Shown piece after piece: positions 47,433 through 54,887 of a stretch of DNA of 64,000 nucleotides. The stretch's first letter is position 1. Every line of letters begins with the position of its first letter. The stretch spans positions 186,001 through 250,000 of the forward strand of contig NZ_ATVQ01000001.1 of assembly GCF_000420805.1 (NCBI RefSeq), given 5' to 3'. This DNA comes from Yaniella halotolerans DSM 15476. GTDB lineage: Bacteria; Actinomycetota; Actinomycetes; Actinomycetales; Micrococcaceae. The position numbers were made by a program, and so were the translations under genes. A model generated the notes under the pieces. The model was not told the origin of the DNA, searched no databases, and saw nothing but the letters and a program-made list of their open reading frames with translations.

Positions 47433-48046
47433 CAAATTGTTCCTTGTTGGTCGCGCGCCAGCTGCCCGGCGCTATGGAACGCCACCTTCACGGCGCCGAG
47501 CACCACAATCGCTAGGGCAAATAACCAGAAATGGGCGGGGCTCAAACCCCAGCCATCTTGTGCCTCTAAACCAAGTTCTTGCATAGCGATTCTGGCACCG
47601 AGGTTCTGAGCAACACTGGGCAGCACCATCCAGATAACAACACTTGCCAACATCAGGTTGAGACGACGATTAAACGCCATATCAAAAAGTCGTCCTGTTG
47701 CGATCCTGCGGATGAACAACGCTGCTGTGATCAAGACAAAGACGAGGCAAAGAGTTTCTAATAGCTGAGCAGATCTGAGCCAGCTGATTGCTGCCATGCC
47801 GACTTCCGAGGTGGCCACGTTTAATTGTGTTTCGCCGGCTACAATCAGATTCGAGCCGCTTGGCGCTTGAGATGAGATAGCTCCAGCACCCGCGGTAATG
47901 TCTATCGGTACGATCCGCTCTGTGACCTGATGCCAGAATCTGGTCACGCCATCCAACAGCACAAGAATCACCGCAATACCAAACAGCACGATGGTCACAT
48001 CTAACTTGCGTCGATCGGTCCGGCGGACTGTAAAGGTCGTCTCCAT
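47432..48046 (-). CDS. DUF2975-like membrane protein
   Basis: A 204-residue protein with four membrane helices: VTIVLFGIAVILVLLDGV, LLETLCLVFVLITAALFI, LMLASVVIWMVLPSVA and FWLFALAIVVLGAVKVAF, and an extracytoplasmic loop of ~60 residues after helix 1. The topology and coupling to a YozG-type HTH match the DUF2975 family of unknown function. The second gene is translationally coupled. Confidence 0.75.
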   Translation of the reverse strand: METTFTVRRTDRRKLDVTIVLFGIAVILVLLDGVTRFWHQVTERIVPIDITAGAGAISSQAPSGSNLIVAGETQLNVATSEVGMAAISWLRSAQLLETLCLVFVLITAALFIRRIATGRLFDMAFNRRLNLMLASVVIWMVLPSVAQNLGARIAMQELGLEAQDGWGLSPAHFWLFALAIVVLGAVKVAFHSAGQLARDQQGTI

Positions 48047-48054
48047 GCATCAAG

Positions 48055-48089
48055 CATATCGACTTTCGATATTAACGACAATCGATATG
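48055..48089. promoter_or_regulatory. TCGATAT repeat cluster upstream of the DUF2975-HTH operon
   Basis: CATATCGA (48055-48062) and TCGATATG (48082-48089) form a perfect 8-bp inverted repeat, with a third TCGATAT between them (48066-48072). The cluster sits 9-43 bp upstream of the operon start codon, a typical place for a repressor operator. Confidence 0.5.
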
Positions 48090-48159
48090 CTCAAATTCTT
48101 AAAAGTGTATCGAGGACAAAGTTCAGACTTCAAGCGCATGCGTGGCGCGATGCCGAAGG

Positions 48160-48867
48160 CTATCCTTGTCGATCTATTCGCCCAAGGTGCTGACGTAACT
48201 CTGCTTCCAAATCAACGCCGCCCGATCTCGCAATGCGCACAAGTTCAAAGAGCTGCGCCCCAATATCGTCTTGTGTGACGTCGATTTCCAACGTTGTCGC
48301 GTCGGGCGATTCGCCGAGTGGATTCTGAGGTTGGCGGCCGGCACGGTCGACGATCTTTCCGGCTGCTGCCAGCGCAGGCAATCCCGGTGGTAGGTTATAT
48401 ATCGATGACGAAGCCGCTGCAAAAGGTTCGTCGGACTTCTCTGCCTGTTTGATCTGTTCCCAGTTCTTCTCGACTTGTTTTACCGTAATCGCCCCGAGCT
48501 TGGCATCTGACAGTAATTTTCCGTCTGAAGCAAAGACATGTGGATTGCGGCGAATCATTTTTTCACTGATCGCATCGGCAACATCATTGACGTCGAAAGC
48601 CCCAGCTTGCTGCGCGATGGCAGAATGCAGGGTCACTTGAAACAGCACATCTCCGAGTTCTTTACGAAATTCCTCGTAGGTGCCAGATTGCTTCGCGGAT
48701 TCATCCCATTTGCCGGCTGGGAGCGATTCGATGACCTCAACGGCTTCGTATGCCTCTTCAATGAGGTATTCGGTCAACTGATGATGTGTCAGATCCTGGG
48801 TCCAGGGACAGTACTCACGCAGCTGAGCGGTGATCCATACGAGCCGTTGTAGTCCAGTTTCAGACAT
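48160..48867 (-). CDS. mazG: MazG nucleoside triphosphate pyrophosphohydrolase
   Basis: Hydrolyses (d)NTPs to monophosphates and pyrophosphate as a house-cleaning enzyme. The all-alpha motif PWTQDLTHHQLTEYLIEEAYEAVEVIE carries the EExxE metal site, with RKELGDVLFQVTLHSAIAQ following. About 235 residues: one MazG domain plus a C-terminal tail, rather than the two-domain E. coli form. Nine bases after add, so co-transcribed with it. Confidence 0.9.
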   Translation of the reverse strand: MSETGLQRLVWITAQLREYCPWTQDLTHHQLTEYLIEEAYEAVEVIESLPAGKWDESAKQSGTYEEFRKELGDVLFQVTLHSAIAQQAGAFDVNDVADAISEKMIRRNPHVFASDGKLLSDAKLGAITVKQVEKNWEQIKQAEKSDEPFAAASSSIYNLPPGLPALAAAGKIVDRAGRQPQNPLGESPDATTLEIDVTQDDIGAQLFELVRIARSGGVDLEAELRQHLGRIDRQG

Positions 48868-48876
48868 GAGACGAAC

Positions 48877-50109
48877 TTATTCCTGGTCCTCGTCGTCTTC
48901 AAACTCTACAAACAGTACCGGCGCATCGGGGTCGTTTTCATCGTGGACACCAGCAATCACGTCCATCCAGGAGAACTCGATAAATTCACGCAACTGGTCG
49001 CGAGCGTACTCGGTTTGGAAGGCGCCTTTGACGGCGTTGAGCTGGAACTCGAGGAGATCGATCATGGTGTAGCCATACACCGCGGCCAGGGTATATAGCT
49101 CATCGGTAAGCGAGACGCCCGAGATCAGCCGGTTGTCTGGGTTCACTGTGACCGCAAACCCAGAACGATATAGCAGGTCGAACGGGTGATTCTCGAGGGG
49201 CGCGTCTTCCGGCCCCATTTCCACGGCTGCCGTTTGTAGGTTGGAGGTCGGGCAGAGCTCCAGCACGGTGTTGTTGTAGAGCGTGCGGTTCGCAATGTCG
49301 CCCCACACCAAGATGTCTTGTTCATCGTCTAATTCGACCGAAGAGAGATCCTGAATCATGTTGACTCCGTGGCCGATGCGCAGCGCTCTGCCGGCTGTGA
49401 GTGCACTCCCGATGGAGTCAACACCATCAGCTTCTCCAGCGTGAATGGTGATGGGCACAAAACGATCATCGAGCCAGGCGAAGACATCAGCGAAATTACT
49501 GACGGGGAACCCGAGTTCTGGTCCGGCAATATCAAAGGCCACGACTGACCCGTGAGGGCGGTGACGGTGGGTCAGTTCAGCAATTTCTTGGGCGTTTTCG
49601 GCAGAGTTTTGCCGCATGGCGCAAAGAATTTGATGTACTTGTAATCCGCCGTCGAGTGCTTGCATCGCTCGTTCGAGGCCGGCTGTGACGGCATTGACGG
49701 TTTCGTCCAGGCTCAAGCCTTGTTGGGTATGCTGCTCTGGAGCCCAGCGGACTTCGCCGTAGACGACGCCGTCGTCTACTAAATCCATGGAAAATTCGTA
49801 GGCTATACGTTCTAGCGCCTCAGCGGTTTGCATGACCGCCAGAGTGTGGTCGAACATTTCAAGATATTTTGGCAGTGAACCGGCGTTGGCTGCCTCAGAA
49901 AACCAAGTGGCTAGATCCTGCTCGTTGTCTGCTGGGAGCTGGTGTCCGACTTCAGCGGCAAGTTCCACAATGGTTGCTGGGCGTAGTCCACCATCGAGGT
50001 GATCGTGTAGCGATACTTTGGGCAATGCTCCCAAATCAAGGGCAAACGGGTCCAATTGGAGTTCGTCTTCTGGGGCGGTGGCTTCGGCGTCTGTGGCTTC
50101 CTGATTCAT
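48877..50109 (-). CDS. add: Adenosine deaminase
   Basis: Zinc enzyme converting adenosine to inosine. Metal ligands in KVSLHDHLDGGLRPATI and ITIHAGEADGVDSI; GHGVNM and LELCPTSNLQT follow as in the family; the distal Asp is in TVNPDNRLISGVSL. 410 residues from ATG 50109. It would consume adenosine released by ahcY. Forms an operon with mazG. Confidence 0.93.
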   Translation of the reverse strand: MNQEATDAEATAPEDELQLDPFALDLGALPKVSLHDHLDGGLRPATIVELAAEVGHQLPADNEQDLATWFSEAANAGSLPKYLEMFDHTLAVMQTAEALERIAYEFSMDLVDDGVVYGEVRWAPEQHTQQGLSLDETVNAVTAGLERAMQALDGGLQVHQILCAMRQNSAENAQEIAELTHRHRPHGSVVAFDIAGPELGFPVSNFADVFAWLDDRFVPITIHAGEADGVDSIGSALTAGRALRIGHGVNMIQDLSSVELDDEQDILVWGDIANRTLYNNTVLELCPTSNLQTAAVEMGPEDAPLENHPFDLLYRSGFAVTVNPDNRLISGVSLTDELYTLAAVYGYTMIDLLEFQLNAVKGAFQTEYARDQLREFIEFSWMDVIAGVHDENDPDAPVLFVEFEDDEDQE

Positions 50110-50112
50110 CAC

Positions 50113-50600
50113 GAGTACGAGTCTAGATGATTAATTCCTAGGTCGCTTCCCGAGATACGTGTGGTATTCAGCATGTACGCTAACTTAGTATTCGTTGAGT
50201 TCGTCAGGCATCTTAACCAGCACCGCACACAGCCGCTTGCTAATGCTGTCTACAAACCGTGGTGCGTCTTCGTCAATGACTCGCGGGCAAAATAGTGGGG
50301 CAAAACATGTACAGACATCCCGGTTTATGGCTCTAAGCAATCCATCTCAGGGTGTCTGACTGCACTGGCATGACTTATCGTCTTCTCTTAGCCAAGACCA
50401 ATGACGCAGCGGTTTTGCATGACCTACTTCGCATTGAGCAGCAGGGTGGCTCCTCTTGCCCAACTTTGACTGCCTGATTCAACCGCGGGATTCCACCTAC
50501 AGCAGTAAGACCGCAATATCAAACTGAAAAGGCTGTCCAAGAGATACAAGAATCTTGGTGCAGTACTATCTTCTGAACCACACGACCTTATCCGGTGGCC
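50113..50600. other. Gene-poor region before the carotenoid island
   Basis: 488 bp without a full-length gene. It holds one short coding-like stretch on the minus strand (listed separately). No repeats or terminator were recognised. Confidence 0.4.
50185..50340 (-). pseudogene. Short coding-like remnant
   Basis: A 51-codon minus-strand frame from a possible TTG at 50340 to TAA 50185. The C-terminal half reads like real protein (PRFVDSISKRLCAVLVKMPDELNEY), with codon choice like the neighbours. A stop codon lies just upstream of the frame and there is no ribosome-binding site, so it is best seen as the decayed 3' end of a lost gene. Product unknown. Confidence 0.25.
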
Positions 50601-52148
50601 TCAGTCGGTCATTCCCTGAGAAGTCTCACGCTCAGCAGCTGCAAGAATATTCTTCGCCATGGCGGGAAAAACCAGAGCGTGGAAGGGTTGGATGACCCTC
50701 CAATAAGCTCGTCCGACCAGACCTGTGGGGAAAAATACTGCGCGTTGATATAACCGGCTACCACCATCAGTGTTCTGTTCAACTTGGAATTGCAACCATG
50801 CGCGACCGCCGGCGCGCATTTCAGCTCGCAGGGTCACCATGCGACCGGGCTCCACAGATTCAACCCGCCACCAATCAACGTGATCATTCACGCGCAGTCG
50901 ATCCGCATTTTTTCGACCGCGGGCTAAGCCGTAACCACCAAGGGCTTGATCCAAGAGACCGCGGAGCCGCCAAAGAACCGGCGTGGAATACCACCCCCGC
51001 TTTCCCCCAATAGTCTCTATAATCTCCCAGACAGCTTCAACGGGCGCATTGCCGTCACGTTTACGCGTATCGGTATATACCGTGTGCCCTGCCCATACTG
51101 GGTCTGAAGGTAACGGATCAGCAGGATTCCGAGCTTCGTCGGTCAACACATCGTCGTCCCACGTGACATCTAATGGGCCACTCCTTTGGCGTCCAAGAGC
51201 CCTTCTGCAGGCCGTCCTGTAGTCAGTCAATCCGCCTGGCGGATCGGAAATAAGATCACCAATATCATGTTCCTCGGTCACTGCGTCCTCTGCCATCGAC
51301 GCTGCCAATGGCATAGCTATACCACGTGGAATTGGCGTGACCATGCTTATCCAAAAACCCGACAAACGTTGGGCCGGAATGGGAAGGGCCAAGACTCTAC
51401 GCCGCGCTAAACCTGCGACTTGAGCATACTGTTCTAACATCGACGCAAAGGTCTGAGCTCTGCCACAACCAATGTCATACGCTCGGTTGGTTGAGCTCGC
51501 CAGTGCGCAAGCATGAGCTAGATAGTACAGCACATCGCGGATCGCTATGGGTTCAATTTGGTTGCCCAACCAGCTGGGACCTGGCATGAGCGGAAGCCGT
51601 TCGGCAAGGTGGCGGATGATTTCAAACGACACTGAGCCGGACCCGATCACTATGCCGGCGCGAAACACTATGGTGGGCACAACTCCGGCTAATAAGATCT
51701 GGGCAACTTGTTCGCGTGAACGCATGTGGGCAGATAGCTCGTCGGCCGGCTTATCAGGGTGCAAACCACTTAGATAGACGATTTGGTGCACACCGGTGGC
51801 CGCGGCGGCTGATGTGACGTTTCGAGCTATATCGGCTTCACGCTGCTCGAAATCAGCAGTAGAGCCCATCGAATGCACCAGATAGAGCAGCGTATGTACA
51901 CCTTTGAACGCTTCTGATAAATCATCAAGATTTTGGAGGTCACCTTGGGCCGTTTCAATGCAATGAAACCATGCTCTCCCCTCAAGATCTTTCACATTGC
52001 GCGCTAAAGCACGTACCCTAAACCCGGCCGCGAGTAATTCAGGTATCAGTCGGCCACCAACGTAACCGGTGGCACCAGTGACTAGTACGAGCCGGTCATC
52101 ACCGGATGGAAGTTGCAGTTCAAGAGGTGATGCGGACGTTGAGTTCAT
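50601..52148 (-). CDS. SDR-type NAD(P)-binding protein with C-terminal DUF2867 domain
   Basis: About 515 residues. N-terminal Rossmann domain of the atypical/extended SDR group (LVLVTGATGYVGGRLIPELLAAGFRVRALAR; VYLSGLHPD; AFRAGIVIGSGSVSF), then DUF2867 from about residue 330 (PVEAVWEIIETIGGKRGWYSTPVLWRLRGLLDQALGG; RVESVEPGRMVTLRAEM). Such fusions are frequent next to photolyase, MarR and carotenoid genes, but the reaction is unknown. ATG 52148 (MNSTSASP) fits the family better than the in-frame ATG at 52181. It ends the stress island on the left, same strand as marR. Confidence 0.85.
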   Translation of the reverse strand: MNSTSASPLELQLPSGDDRLVLVTGATGYVGGRLIPELLAAGFRVRALARNVKDLEGRAWFHCIETAQGDLQNLDDLSEAFKGVHTLLYLVHSMGSTADFEQREADIARNVTSAAAATGVHQIVYLSGLHPDKPADELSAHMRSREQVAQILLAGVVPTIVFRAGIVIGSGSVSFEIIRHLAERLPLMPGPSWLGNQIEPIAIRDVLYYLAHACALASSTNRAYDIGCGRAQTFASMLEQYAQVAGLARRRVLALPIPAQRLSGFWISMVTPIPRGIAMPLAASMAEDAVTEEHDIGDLISDPPGGLTDYRTACRRALGRQRSGPLDVTWDDDVLTDEARNPADPLPSDPVWAGHTVYTDTRKRDGNAPVEAVWEIIETIGGKRGWYSTPVLWRLRGLLDQALGGYGLARGRKNADRLRVNDHVDWWRVESVEPGRMVTLRAEMRAGGRAWLQFQVEQNTDGGSRLYQRAVFFPTGLVGRAYWRVIQPFHALVFPAMAKNILAAAERETSQGMTD

Positions 52149-52181
52149 GTAGTTCAACCTATAAATGGAGTCTGGTCGCAT

Positions 52182-52502
52182 GCTGAGTGTGGGCTGGGAT
52201 ATGGCTTTCTGTCGGGCACCAAGGCATCAATGGCCAGTGGTGTCGTGTCAGCCTGGCTACACGCAAGCATTTCACGTAAGTGTGAACCAAACGGCTGCCA
52301 TAGGCACCCTCAAAACAATTATGACACCAGATAATCTACGGAGGGAAACTTGAAACACCCAAGTGCAAACGGCGATCAGAAAAGGCCAGCAGCAACATGC
52401 CATAAATGATCACTAGGCAGTCTTTTGCTTGCCCATGCATAGTTCCGACCGCACTCGAGGTACCAGCACTAGACGGGCTGTGGCTCTCAGAGTGACTCGC
52501 CA
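52182..52502. other. Intergenic region between marR and the SDR-DUF2867 gene
   Basis: 320 bp. It contains TTCACGTAAGTGTGAA (52271-52286), an inverted repeat with arms TTCAC/GTGAA, about 125 bp before the SDR gene: a possible regulator site. No convincing gene, though two very short plus-strand frames were examined and rejected. Confidence 0.35.
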
Positions 52503-53066
52503 TTAAGATCCCGTGGCGATCATGGCAGCGTAAAATTTGATGACTGCCGCACGTTCATGCGGAGTGAGCTCTGCTATCGCGTAAAAGCGTTTGGCATGGT
52601 TGTTTCCAACCGACTGCCGCGCAACAGTCTGGGTTGCTTCAGTGACTTCCAAAACCGTACTCCGCCGATCTTCAGGGTGCTGAAGACGTCGAACATGACC
52701 ATTTGCGACCAGTCGATCAATCATGCGAGACACCGATGCCGTGGTAATCCCAAGATGTTTGGCGACATGACTTGCTGTGGCCAGCTCGCCATGGCGCTGC
52801 GACGCGATCATGAATCGGACTGCGCGCATGTCATTCTCACCGAGTCCCATATACTTTTGTGACGCCTCGTTGAGCTTGCGCTCGGTCAGTCGCCACTTGC
52901 GCATCGACTCCATGACTTCAACAATTTGATCAAGGTCTTGGGCATTAAAATCGGCTGTTGAGACCAACTCTTGGTCTGGGTCTATTGTCCTCGGATCCAG
53001 CAGCGACAGCTTTCGGAATGCAGCTGCATTCGACGAGTCCGGGGTTTTTCCAGTATTGTTAGCCAC
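52503..53066 (-). CDS. MarR-family transcriptional regulator (CrtR-like role proposed)
   Basis: A 187-residue protein with a winged helix: MRAVRFMIASQRHGELATASHVAKHLGITTASVSRMIDRLVANGHVRRLQHPEDRRSTVLEVTE, including the wing DRRS. GTG start. It is divergent from hemH2 and lies in the carotenoid island, like CrtR, the MarR repressor that senses geranylgeranyl diphosphate in Corynebacterium. An inverted repeat in its own promoter recurs at crtE/tspO. A role as local repressor is therefore inferred. Confidence 0.85.
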   Translation of the reverse strand: MANNTGKTPDSSNAAAFRKLSLLDPRTIDPDQELVSTADFNAQDLDQIVEVMESMRKWRLTERKLNEASQKYMGLGENDMRAVRFMIASQRHGELATASHVAKHLGITTASVSRMIDRLVANGHVRRLQHPEDRRSTVLEVTEATQTVARQSVGNNHAKRFYAIAELTPHERAAVIKFYAAMIATGS

Positions 53067-53087
53067 AGTAACTATTAGCCATTCTAA
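53059..53087. promoter_or_regulatory. Candidate MarR operator in the marR/hemH2 promoter region
   Basis: TTAGCCATTCTAA (53075-53087) is an inverted repeat with arms TTAG/CTAA and 5-base centre. A second TTAGCCA begins at 53059, 16 bp away, overlapping the marR start codon. A related 13-mer occurs at 62758-62770 between crtE and tspO. Confidence 0.55.
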
Positions 53088-53137
53088 CTAAATTGTTTTC
53101 TCGTTGCGTGAGAACTCTACGTTCCTGATGCTTTACT

Positions 53138-53143
53138 TATAAT
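53138..53143 (+). promoter_or_regulatory. Putative -10 element of hemH2
   Basis: TATAAT, a perfect -10 hexamer, 53 bp before the hemH2 ATG. No convincing -35 hexamer at standard spacing, which fits a regulated or weak promoter. Confidence 0.45.
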
Positions 53144-53196
53144 ACGCCCCATCGAAGCGTCCCGATAGAACGATCCTGAACTCATAAAGGAATACC

Positions 53197-54411
53197 ATGC
53201 CTGAATCCCGTCATCCCACGGCCGCAATCAGCAGTGACGCCGTCGACGACGTCCCTTTCGCATCTCCGGCCTCACAATCCGGTGCACCACATGCCATTCA
53301 ACCACAGCATTATGACGCGATCATGCTTGCGGGTTTTGGCGGCCCAGAAGGCCAAGAAGACGTCCTGCCCTTTTTGCGCAACGTTACTGCCGGCCGAGGC
53401 ATCCCCGATGAGCGGCTAGAAGAAGTGGCCACCCACTACCGACACTTCGGCGGTGTTAGCCCGATCAATGAGCACAACGCCCAACTACGGAAGGCCTTGC
53501 AAAAAGAACTCACCAGCCGTGGCATTGAACTGCCTGTGTATTGGGGCAACCGTAACTGGTCACCGTATCTGGAAGATGCGGTCCAGCAAGCCGCCGACGC
53601 CGGTCATGTGCGGCTCTTAGGATTGGCGACCAGCGCGTACAGCTCTTACTCCAGTTGCCGACAGTATCGTGAAGATTTTGCCCGTGCGCTGGTCGATACC
53701 GGCTTGGCAGGGACGGTAACCATCGATAAGGTTCGCCAATACTTTGATCATCCAGGGTTTGTCACACCCTTTATTGAGGGCGTGGACACGGCTCTGCGTA
53801 GCTTTGAAGCGCAGGGCTTGGCGCCGTCGGAAATTCGCGTGCTCTTTGCCACGCATTCGATCCCGATGACCGATGCGAGCCGTTCAGGTCCAGCAGACCT
53901 TGAGCTGGGCGAAGGCGGAGCTTATGCTGCCCAGCACATGGCGGTAGGCGGCGTGATCATGGATCACCTGCGCTCCGAATTACCAGCCCGGGCTGACACT
54001 GCGTGGGAGCTGGTGTACCAATCGCGCTCGGGTCCAGCATCGCAACCCTGGTTAGAACCTGATGTGTGCGACCGGATAGCCCAGCTGCCTCATGAAGGTG
54101 TCAAGGCCGTGGTCATTGTGCCACTCGGTTTTCTCAGTGACCACATGGAAGTGTTGTGGGACTTGGATGAAGAAGCGATGGAAGCTGCAGCAGAGGCCGG
54201 CCTCCTCGCGGCACGCACCCCGACTCCGGGGGTGCACCCGGAGTTTGTCTCAGGTCTGGTGGATCTTATTTCCGAGCGAATCGAAGCTCGGGCAGTCTCT
54301 GAACGAGAGCACGTGACACCTCTGGGCCCCTGGTATGACGTCTGTCGGCCCGGATGCTGTGAGAATGTGCGACGGGGCTTCAGCCCCGCTGCAGCAGGGT
54401 TGCAGCCCTAA
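53197..54411 (+). CDS. Second ferrochelatase (coproporphyrin type) with [2Fe-2S] cysteines
   Basis: A 404-residue complete paralogue of the ferrochelatase at the window start. It has a ~38-residue unconserved N-terminal extension, then YDAIMLAGFGGPEG, YWGNRNW, catalytic His220 in FATHSIP and Glu318 in SDHMEVLWDLD. Cys154 (SSCRQYRED) and the C-terminal Cys383, Cys387, Cys388 (DVCRPGCCENV) are where actinobacterial ferrochelatases bind a [2Fe-2S] cluster; the other copy lacks all four. AAAGGA precedes the ATG. It is transcribed with the DNA glycosylase gene (TAATG overlap) in a light-stress setting, so it may guard against photosensitising porphyrins. Confidence 0.93.
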   Translation: MPESRHPTAAISSDAVDDVPFASPASQSGAPHAIQPQHYDAIMLAGFGGPEGQEDVLPFLRNVTAGRGIPDERLEEVATHYRHFGGVSPINEHNAQLRKALQKELTSRGIELPVYWGNRNWSPYLEDAVQQAADAGHVRLLGLATSAYSSYSSCRQYREDFARALVDTGLAGTVTIDKVRQYFDHPGFVTPFIEGVDTALRSFEAQGLAPSEIRVLFATHSIPMTDASRSGPADLELGEGGAYAAQHMAVGGVIMDHLRSELPARADTAWELVYQSRSGPASQPWLEPDVCDRIAQLPHEGVKAVVIVPLGFLSDHMEVLWDLDEEAMEAAAEAGLLAARTPTPGVHPEFVSGLVDLISERIEARAVSEREHVTPLGPWYDVCRPGCCENVRRGFSPAAAGLQP

Positions 54412-54887
54412 TGCGGCTGTGGTCTTTACACCCATGTCTGCTGGACCGACAGGGTCTTGTCGCCGGATGGCGCGAGGCCCTGCTTGCCCAAGCGGTGCTG
54501 TTGGGACACACCCGCGGCTATACAGCACATCCTCAGGTGGAACGCTTTCGGGCACACCCGGAACCCGAAGCTGCTATCGGCGCGTATCTGGTGGGAATCC
54601 ACGAAGAATCCCTGGCCCGCGGGTACCGTTTCGATGCCGGGAAGATCGCCCAGCCGCCGGATCAGCACGTCGACGCTTTCGGGCATATCGGGCGGATTGA
54701 CGTGACGTTTGGCCAGCTAGGCTTCGAGCTTTCCCATTTGCGGGCTAAGCTCTTTCAGCGCTCCCCCGAGTTTTTAGCTGAGCATGCCAAAGCGTTGGAG
54801 ACGACCGACGAGCTGGTACCGGTGCATCCATTATTCACACCGGTTGCCGGTCCGATTGCCACCTGGGAACGCCCCAGAGCATCATGA
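54411..54887 (+). CDS. Pyrimidine-dimer DNA glycosylase (endonuclease V-like, Pyr_excise family)
   Basis: A 158-residue protein beginning MRLWSLHPCLLDRQGLVAGWREALLAQAVLLG, then GYTAHPQVERFRAHP and HLRAKLFQRSPEFL, the pattern of small bacterial pyrimidine-dimer glycosylases that excise UV photoproducts. Start and hemH2 stop share one base (TAATG), so translation is coupled. The stop codon region overlaps the P450 stop on the other strand by 6 bp. UV repair fits a light-protection island. Confidence 0.85.
   Translation: MRLWSLHPCLLDRQGLVAGWREALLAQAVLLGHTRGYTAHPQVERFRAHPEPEAAIGAYLVGIHEESLARGYRFDAGKIAQPPDQHVDAFGHIGRIDVTFGQLGFELSHLRAKLFQRSPEFLAEHAKALETTDELVPVHPLFTPVAGPIATWERPRAS

Noticed and set aside
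52165-52353. 62-codon plus-strand frame between the SDR and marR genes
   Set aside because: No ribosome-binding site, unusual residue composition, and it overlaps the start region of the SDR gene.
52350-52409. 19-codon frame with TTG start behind GGAGGG in the marR-SDR gap
   Set aside because: The ribosome-binding site is good, but the peptide (19 residues) shows no recognisable features and lies antisense to both flanking genes.
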